DNA of 9,830 bases from Flavobacteriaceae bacterium. Its GTDB lineage: Bacteria; Bacteroidota; Bacteroidia; Flavobacteriales; Flavobacteriaceae. Position 1 is the first letter of the stretch. Every line of letters starts with the position of its first letter. The position numbers were made by a program, and so were the translations under genes. Below the pieces are notes generated by a model. It had not been told where the DNA came from, ran no database searches, and saw nothing but the letters and a program-made list of their open reading frames with translations. This document shows, one piece after another, positions 5,128-9,830 of the stretch. The stretch covers positions 1-9,830 of the forward strand of contig JABDLH010000234.1 of NCBI GenBank assembly GCA_013003145.1, read 5' to 3'.

Positions 5128-8049
5128 ATGAACAAAAATCAACTATTGCAATGGTGCCTTGGGCTGCTGTTTTTTCTGCCGGTCCTCGCCCTTGCACAGG
5201 GGACGGTCAGCGGAACGGTGACCGATGCCGTGAATGGACAGCCTTTACCCGGGGTCAATGTGATTATTAAAGGGACCACCATAGGGACCACTACTGATTT
5301 TGATGGAAATTACGACCTGGTAGTGCAAAACTTTCCTGCAACACTGGTCTTTTCTTCATTGGGATATGAAACCAGTGAATTCCCGGTAAACAGCGCTACT
5401 ACCCTTAATGTAGAGATGGGTGAATCCGCAACAGGATTAGATGAAGTAGTGGTAACCGGTCTGGGAACTTCGATCAAAAGAAGGAACCTGGCCAACGCTG
5501 TGGCTACAGTATCTTCAGAGGAACTCGTAGGTACAACAGGACAGAGTACGCTGGATGGAGCCTTATACGGTAAAGTAACCGGGGTTAACATTACCTCGTC
5601 TTCGGGAGCACCCGGGGGAGGAATTGCACTTCGTTTACGAGGTATCTCTTCCATTAATGGAAATAACCAGCCATTATATATTATAGATGGAGTTTTTGTC
5701 AATAACAGGGAAATTCCTTCAGGATTACGTTTTGCATCCGGTGCAAACAGGGGGAACGAAGAAAACTCGGCCAACCGTATTGCCGACCTGGATCCGAACG
5801 ACATTGAAAATATTGAAATCCTTAAAGGAGCCTCTGCTGCAGCTATCTACGGTTCCGGTTCTAACGCCGGGGTTGTAATTATTACAACCAAGCGTGGTAA
5901 ATTAGGGAAGACCGATATCAGCTTCAGCCAGGATACCGGATTCAATACAATTATCAATAAGCTGGGCATGCGCCCCTGGACGGCTGCCAATGTAGAGTCT
6001 ACATTCGGAGCTGCCGAGGTTGCTCTTTATAACCAGGCAATTGCCAGCGGCGGACTGATCGATTACGAGGACGAGATTTACGGGGAAACCGGTTTGATCA
6101 CGGATACGCAGATCAGCGCCAAAGGAGGTAGTGAAAAAACACGATTCTATGTTGGGGCTTCCTACAGGGATGAAGAAGGGATCATCAAAAATACCGGCTT
6201 CGACCGTTTTAACGTTCGAGCCAATATTGATCACGATATCTCTAAGACGTTCAACTTCTCCATTTCTTCGAACTATGTAAGAAGTGGATCCAGCCGTAGT
6301 TTTACGGGGAACGAGAACGAAGGTGGATTGAGCTACGGTTATACCCTGGCCTTTACCCGTCCATGGATCAATCTTTTCCCGGACGACACAGGGAATTACC
6401 CGGATAACCCGAACTATTCAGGAAACCCTATCCTGGTAAGAGATCTTGCCCTGAACGAAGACAAGAACAACCGTTTTATCCAGGGACTTCGTTTTACTAC
6501 AAACTTCCTGCAAACAGACAGGGATAATGTAAGGTTCATCTTTAACGGTGGATTAGATTACCTGGCAAACGAAACCTATGTATACGTTCCTGAGATACAC
6601 CAGGCACAAAGAGGAAACCAGAACGGATTTATCGGGGAGGGTAGGAATAACTTCACCAACTTCAACTACCAGGGAATCGCTGTATGGAACAGGGAAGCCA
6701 TGGATGGTGATCTGTCACTGACCTCACAAGCCGGTATATCTTACGTGGAGCAACAGGCCGACCTGATCTTTAACCAGGCGACCCAGTTGATCCCTAACCA
6801 GACGAACCTTTCCCAAGGAGCGGCACAACAGATCAACCAGACTACTTCTACTGTAAAAGAGTTTGGATATTTTGGACAGCTGGAAGGTAATTATCGCGAC
6901 CAGTTCATCGGGACCGTAGGGTACAGGTTAGATAAGTCTACCCTGAACGGAGACCCTAATGAATTCTTTGGTTTTCCAAAGGCATCTTTAGCGGTTAACC
7001 TGCACAACTTTGAATTCTGGAATCCAGGTTTTGTAGACCGTTTAAAGTTAAGGACAGCATACGGAGAGACCGGTACACCGGCGACCTTCGGTTCTGCTTT
7101 TACAGGACTTAACCAGGTGTCTATCGGTGGAAACGGAGGATCCTCTATCGGAGCACTTAAAGGTGATCCTGATGTACAGCCCGAAACTTCGGCAGAATTC
7201 GAGGTAGGTATAGACGCTGGTTTCGGAGACCGTGTTAGTTTAGAAGTTTCTTACTACAACCGTAATGTACGCGACCTGCTGCTAAGCCGTGCGCTACCGA
7301 CATCAACAGGATTCAATACAGAAACTACCAACCTTGCAGACCTTAAGAACTACGGTCTGGAAGTAGGACTGAACACCTATCCTTTCACCAATGAAAACTT
7401 TACCTGGAATTCTAACGTGAACTTCTGGTTCAACCGTTCCGAAGTGACCAGGCTGGAAGTACCTGCCTTCCCACAGCCGGGAGCAGGATTTGGATTAGGT
7501 CTTGGAACTTATTACATACAAGAAGGAAGACCTGTTACCCAATTGGTGGGGAACGTAGACGGTACTCCAACTCAACTGGGTAATGCAGAACCGGATTTCC
7601 AGATGGGTTTTGCCAACCAGATGACGATTTACAAGCAATGGGATGTTTCTTTCTTATTACATTGGAAAAAAGGTGGAGAGAATATCAACCTGTCCACACT
7701 GCTGACAGATTTAGGGGGAACTACTCCTGACCTGGATACACCGGCAGGAATAGAGCGATCAGGTCTTGGATTTGTTGCTTCTCGATTTATCGAGCCAGCT
7801 GGCTACCTGAGATTAAGAGAAGCTGCGATCAGCTATCGTCTTCCACAAAGTGCCCTGGATTTCTTTGGGGATACTGTAGAGGGAGTCAAGATAGGGGTGT
7901 CCGGAAGGAATATCTTTACGATCACGGATTACAGCAGCTACGATCCGGAAGTATCTACCAATGGTGGAGCAGGACTTTCTTCAGGGATAGAGGTAACACC
8001 TTACCCAAGCACCAAGCAGTTCTACCTGAATCTGAATGTTAACTTTTAA
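5128..8049 (+). CDS. SusC/RagA-type TonB-dependent outer-membrane transporter
   Basis: This 973-residue protein is the barrel half of a SusCD importer, which takes up oligosaccharides, peptides or similar ligands across the outer membrane using TonB energy. A signal peptide ends at LALA, with cleavage predicted after Ala23. A carboxypeptidase-regulatory-like domain (about 25-98) has the family pattern VSGTVTDAVNGQPLPGVNV. DEVVVTG at 105-111 may serve as the TonB box region. The plug (about 112-260) has the SusC signatures QPLYIIDGVFV at 181-191 and ENIEILKGASAAAIYGS at 227-243. The rest is a beta-barrel ending in a terminal Phe (NVNF), the signal for barrel assembly. There is no STN domain, so no link to an anti-sigma factor is expected. 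It is followed after 9 bases by the susD partner. Substrate is unknown: no glycosidase, peptidase or regulator lies beside the pair in the window. Confidence 0.95.
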   Translation: MNKNQLLQWCLGLLFFLPVLALAQGTVSGTVTDAVNGQPLPGVNVIIKGTTIGTTTDFDGNYDLVVQNFPATLVFSSLGYETSEFPVNSATTLNVEMGESATGLDEVVVTGLGTSIKRRNLANAVATVSSEELVGTTGQSTLDGALYGKVTGVNITSSSGAPGGGIALRLRGISSINGNNQPLYIIDGVFVNNREIPSGLRFASGANRGNEENSANRIADLDPNDIENIEILKGASAAAIYGSGSNAGVVIITTKRGKLGKTDISFSQDTGFNTIINKLGMRPWTAANVESTFGAAEVALYNQAIASGGLIDYEDEIYGETGLITDTQISAKGGSEKTRFYVGASYRDEEGIIKNTGFDRFNVRANIDHDISKTFNFSISSNYVRSGSSRSFTGNENEGGLSYGYTLAFTRPWINLFPDDTGNYPDNPNYSGNPILVRDLALNEDKNNRFIQGLRFTTNFLQTDRDNVRFIFNGGLDYLANETYVYVPEIHQAQRGNQNGFIGEGRNNFTNFNYQGIAVWNREAMDGDLSLTSQAGISYVEQQADLIFNQATQLIPNQTNLSQGAAQQINQTTSTVKEFGYFGQLEGNYRDQFIGTVGYRLDKSTLNGDPNEFFGFPKASLAVNLHNFEFWNPGFVDRLKLRTAYGETGTPATFGSAFTGLNQVSIGGNGGSSIGALKGDPDVQPETSAEFEVGIDAGFGDRVSLEVSYYNRNVRDLLLSRALPTSTGFNTETTNLADLKNYGLEVGLNTYPFTNENFTWNSNVNFWFNRSEVTRLEVPAFPQPGAGFGLGLGTYYIQEGRPVTQLVGNVDGTPTQLGNAEPDFQMGFANQMTIYKQWDVSFLLHWKKGGENINLSTLLTDLGGTTPDLDTPAGIERSGLGFVASRFIEPAGYLRLREAAISYRLPQSALDFFGDTVEGVKIGVSGRNIFTITDYSSYDPEVSTNGGAGLSSGIEVTPYPSTKQFYLNLNVNF

Positions 8050-8058
8050 AAAATCGCG

Positions 8059-9378
8059 ATGAAGAAACTTAATTTATATATATCCAAGACCACCCTGTTA
8101 GTAATGGGGGTGGTGGCGACCCTGACCGTCTCCTGCTCATTTGATGACCAGGTAGACCCGAACAGGCCCAGCCTTTCAGGGATCCTGACCAATGCGTCGG
8201 AAAACCAATTAAATAACCTTGTTGTAGGTGTGGAGGCCAGTATGCGTAACTCCATAGCGATCCAGACCACCGGTTCAGGAACCATGGCAAGAGAACTCTA
8301 TCTCTTTGATGCAGATCCTCGTAACACGGGAGACCTGCTAGGGAAGAATGGTAGTGGACTGGATAACAACTCCTTCTATACCACGGCTCCCTGGGATGGC
8401 CGCTATACTTGCTATAAGAATGCGAACATCCTGCTAGAAGCTTTGGAGAATACGGAATCTGTGACCGAAGCTGAAAAAGCCGGCTACAGGGGTTTTGCTA
8501 AAACCATACAGGCTTATGAACTGATACAGGTACTTAAATCTTATGGGAGGGCGCGAATTGATGTGTCTGATCCTGATAATTTAGGACCTATCCTGGATTT
8601 TGGTCCGGCAATGGACCAGGTGCGGGCACTAGTTGACGAAGCCCAGGGCGATTTAAACAGCGCCGGAGCAGAGTTCAATTTCCCCTTGGCAGGATTTGAT
8701 GGATTTAATACCCCGGCAACCTTTGCCGAGTTCAACAGGGCAGTTGCAGCACTTGCAGCTGTTTACGATGGAGATAGCGGGGCAGCATTGACAGCTCTGT
8801 CTAACTCTTACCTGGACCTTAATGGTGATCTGAATGTTGGGCCTAAGCATGTTTTTAGCCTCGCCAGTGGTGATGCCACCAATGGTTTGTTCAAGATACA
8901 GGATAACAATGGGGACCAGATCATCGTTCATCCTTCCTGGATCGCCGATGCGGAAGTTGGGGATACAAGGGTAGATGAGAAAACCTCCCTTCGTGCCAAC
9001 CCTACAACCCAGGATGGTCTTGGAGGAGATTACCAGACGGCTTTATACGAGTCTAACGTTTCTCCTATCGATATCATCAGAAACGAGGAGCTCATCCTGC
9101 TATATGCCGAAGCCAGTATTGGTGCCGGTAACCTTGGTGATGCTGAAACAGCACTGAACATAATCCGTGCCTCTGCCGGTTTAGGTGTCTATGCTGGTCC
9201 TGTAACTGCTGATGGACTGACCTCAGAGATGTTACAGCAAAGACGCTACTCGCTTTGGGCCGAGAATCACAGGATGTTTGACCTGAGAAGGTATAACCTG
9301 TCCAATACCCTACCGATAGACAGAACAGGAGACCTGATCTTCAGTGTTTTCCCGATTCCACTGTCGGAGAATGAATAG
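8059..9378 (+). CDS. SusD/RagB-type surface lipoprotein, partner of the upstream SusC
   Basis: This 439-residue protein is the ligand-binding lid of the SusCD importer. The N-terminus is a lipoprotein signal with lipobox TVSC, so Cys26 should be lipidated. The next residues, SFDDQ, are acidic and resemble the surface-export signal of Bacteroidota lipoproteins, consistent with an extracellular location. SusD features include the TPR-like helices (about 115-165 and 220-250), RNEELILLYAEAS at 341-353, and the C-terminal block RRYSLWAENHRMFDLRRYN at 395-413. The usual ending FPIPLSENE closes the protein. It is shorter than the roughly 550 residues of the starch-binding SusD, which places it among the smaller SusD-like proteins. 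It is cotranscribed with susC (9-base gap, no Shine-Dalgarno) and ends just before a strong hairpin. The ligand cannot be told from the sequence. Confidence 0.93.
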   Translation: MKKLNLYISKTTLLVMGVVATLTVSCSFDDQVDPNRPSLSGILTNASENQLNNLVVGVEASMRNSIAIQTTGSGTMARELYLFDADPRNTGDLLGKNGSGLDNNSFYTTAPWDGRYTCYKNANILLEALENTESVTEAEKAGYRGFAKTIQAYELIQVLKSYGRARIDVSDPDNLGPILDFGPAMDQVRALVDEAQGDLNSAGAEFNFPLAGFDGFNTPATFAEFNRAVAALAAVYDGDSGAALTALSNSYLDLNGDLNVGPKHVFSLASGDATNGLFKIQDNNGDQIIVHPSWIADAEVGDTRVDEKTSLRANPTTQDGLGGDYQTALYESNVSPIDIIRNEELILLYAEASIGAGNLGDAETALNIIRASAGLGVYAGPVTADGLTSEMLQQRRYSLWAENHRMFDLRRYNLSNTLPIDRTGDLIFSVFPIPLSENE

Positions 9379-9403
9379 TATACTAACTAACCATTTAAAC
9401 CAA

Positions 9404-9433
9404 AAAAGCCCCGTGGATTTCCACGGGGCTTTT
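9404..9433. terminator. bidirectional intrinsic terminator between susD and the RND gene
   Basis: A 13-bp perfect stem (AAAAGCCCCGTGG at 9404-9416 with its complement at 9421-9433) closes a four-base ATTT loop. T-rich runs follow on both strands (TTTTATTTTAT on plus; TTTTTTGG on minus), so it can stop susCD transcripts and those of the convergent RND gene. It starts 26 bases after the susD stop codon. Confidence 0.93.
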
Positions 9434-9452
9434 ATTTTATTGCTCCATACCG

Positions 9453-9830
9453 TTAAGCGGCATCCTGGAGTGATGAAGTGTCACTTTTAATGCCATTGAC
9501 CTTTCTTCTCATCCCTATCTTGATCCGGTAACTGATATTGAATAAAACCGGTACGATGATCAGGGTTAAGAAGGTGGCGACCAATAAGCCGAAGATCACC
9601 GTCCATGCCAATGGCCCCCAAAAGATCACGTTGTCTCCACCGACATATATGTTTGGGTCAAAATTCGTGAACAGTGAGAAAAAGTCGATGTTTAAACCTA
9701 TTGCCAGCGGGATCAGTCCAAGGACGGTAGTGATGGCGGTCAGAACCACAGGCCGTATACGCGCTTTTCCACTCTGAACGATGACCTGCCTTACCTCGTC
9801 CCGGCTCAACAAGTCCGAATCGTCCAGACC
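9453..9830 (-). CDS. RND-family efflux pump inner-membrane protein, C-terminal end (cut by window edge)
   Basis: The last 126 residues are visible; the reading frame stays open to base 9830, so the gene extends beyond the window. RND proteins of the AcrB/HAE1 or heavy-metal type use the proton gradient to pump drugs, detergents, lipids or metals out through a tripartite envelope complex. GKARIRPVVLTAITTVLGLIPLAIG is the conserved entry to the penultimate membrane helix. The segment GPLAWTVIFGLLVATFLTLIIVPVLF forms the last helix and is followed by a short basic cytoplasmic tail. Between the two helices is an insertion (NIDFFSLFTNFDPNIYVGGDN) that is familiar from Bacteroidota pumps. The TTG at 9812-9810 is not the true start, since homology continues upstream of it. 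Substrate cannot be assigned from this part. It converges on susD across a shared terminator. Confidence 0.92.
   Translation of the reverse strand, partial: GLDDSDLLSRDEVRQVIVQSGKARIRPVVLTAITTVLGLIPLAIGLNIDFFSLFTNFDPNIYVGGDNVIFWGPLAWTVIFGLLVATFLTLIIVPVLFNISYRIKIGMRRKVNGIKSDTSSLQDAA

Noticed and set aside
5310..5804. Minus-strand open frame (164 codons) opposite the start of susC
   Set aside because: Antisense to the conserved NTD and plug of SusC; low-complexity translation rich in Ser, Pro and Thr, as expected for a shadow frame.

Overview
The window looks like ordinary chromosome from a marine or soil type member of the Bacteroidota, most likely family Flavobacteriaceae. The reasons are a SusC/SusD outer-membrane pair, a lipoprotein signal followed by acidic residues, start codons without Shine-Dalgarno sequences, several TAnnTTTG-like -7 promoter elements, and protein sequences of flavobacterial style. 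I recognised genes by reading motifs; no database search was possible.

Layout. Bases 1-205 (minus) hold the start of dxs, the first isoprenoid-pathway enzyme, cut by the left edge. It diverges from tadA (282-731, plus), the tRNA wobble adenosine deaminase. tadA converges on a minus-strand block that ends in a strong terminator at 745-765. Read in its own direction, that block is aspS (4934-3186), a CLC-type chloride channel gene with two CBS domains (3126-1342), a small two-helix membrane protein gene (1340-1077) and a cold-shock protein gene (986-792). The CLC gene and the small gene are one base apart and probably translationally coupled. I see no terminator between aspS and the cold-shock gene, although the latter probably has its own promoter.

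From 5128 a plus-strand unit runs in the other direction: a SusC-type TonB-dependent transporter (5128-8049) and its SusD-type surface lipoprotein (8059-9378), ending at a strong bidirectional hairpin (9404-9433). Beyond it, on the minus strand, is the C-terminal end of an RND efflux pump inner-membrane protein, cut by the right edge.

Most of the window is housekeeping. The points worth a second look are the CLC protein, which lacks both the gating glutamate and the internal proton glutamate of the exchanger members; its coupled small membrane partner; the SusCD pair, which has no degradative enzymes or regulator next to it within the window; and a possible LacI-like operator upstream of susC. 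I found no mobile elements, CRISPR arrays, tRNA or rRNA genes, and no gene-free stretch longer than 300 bases.
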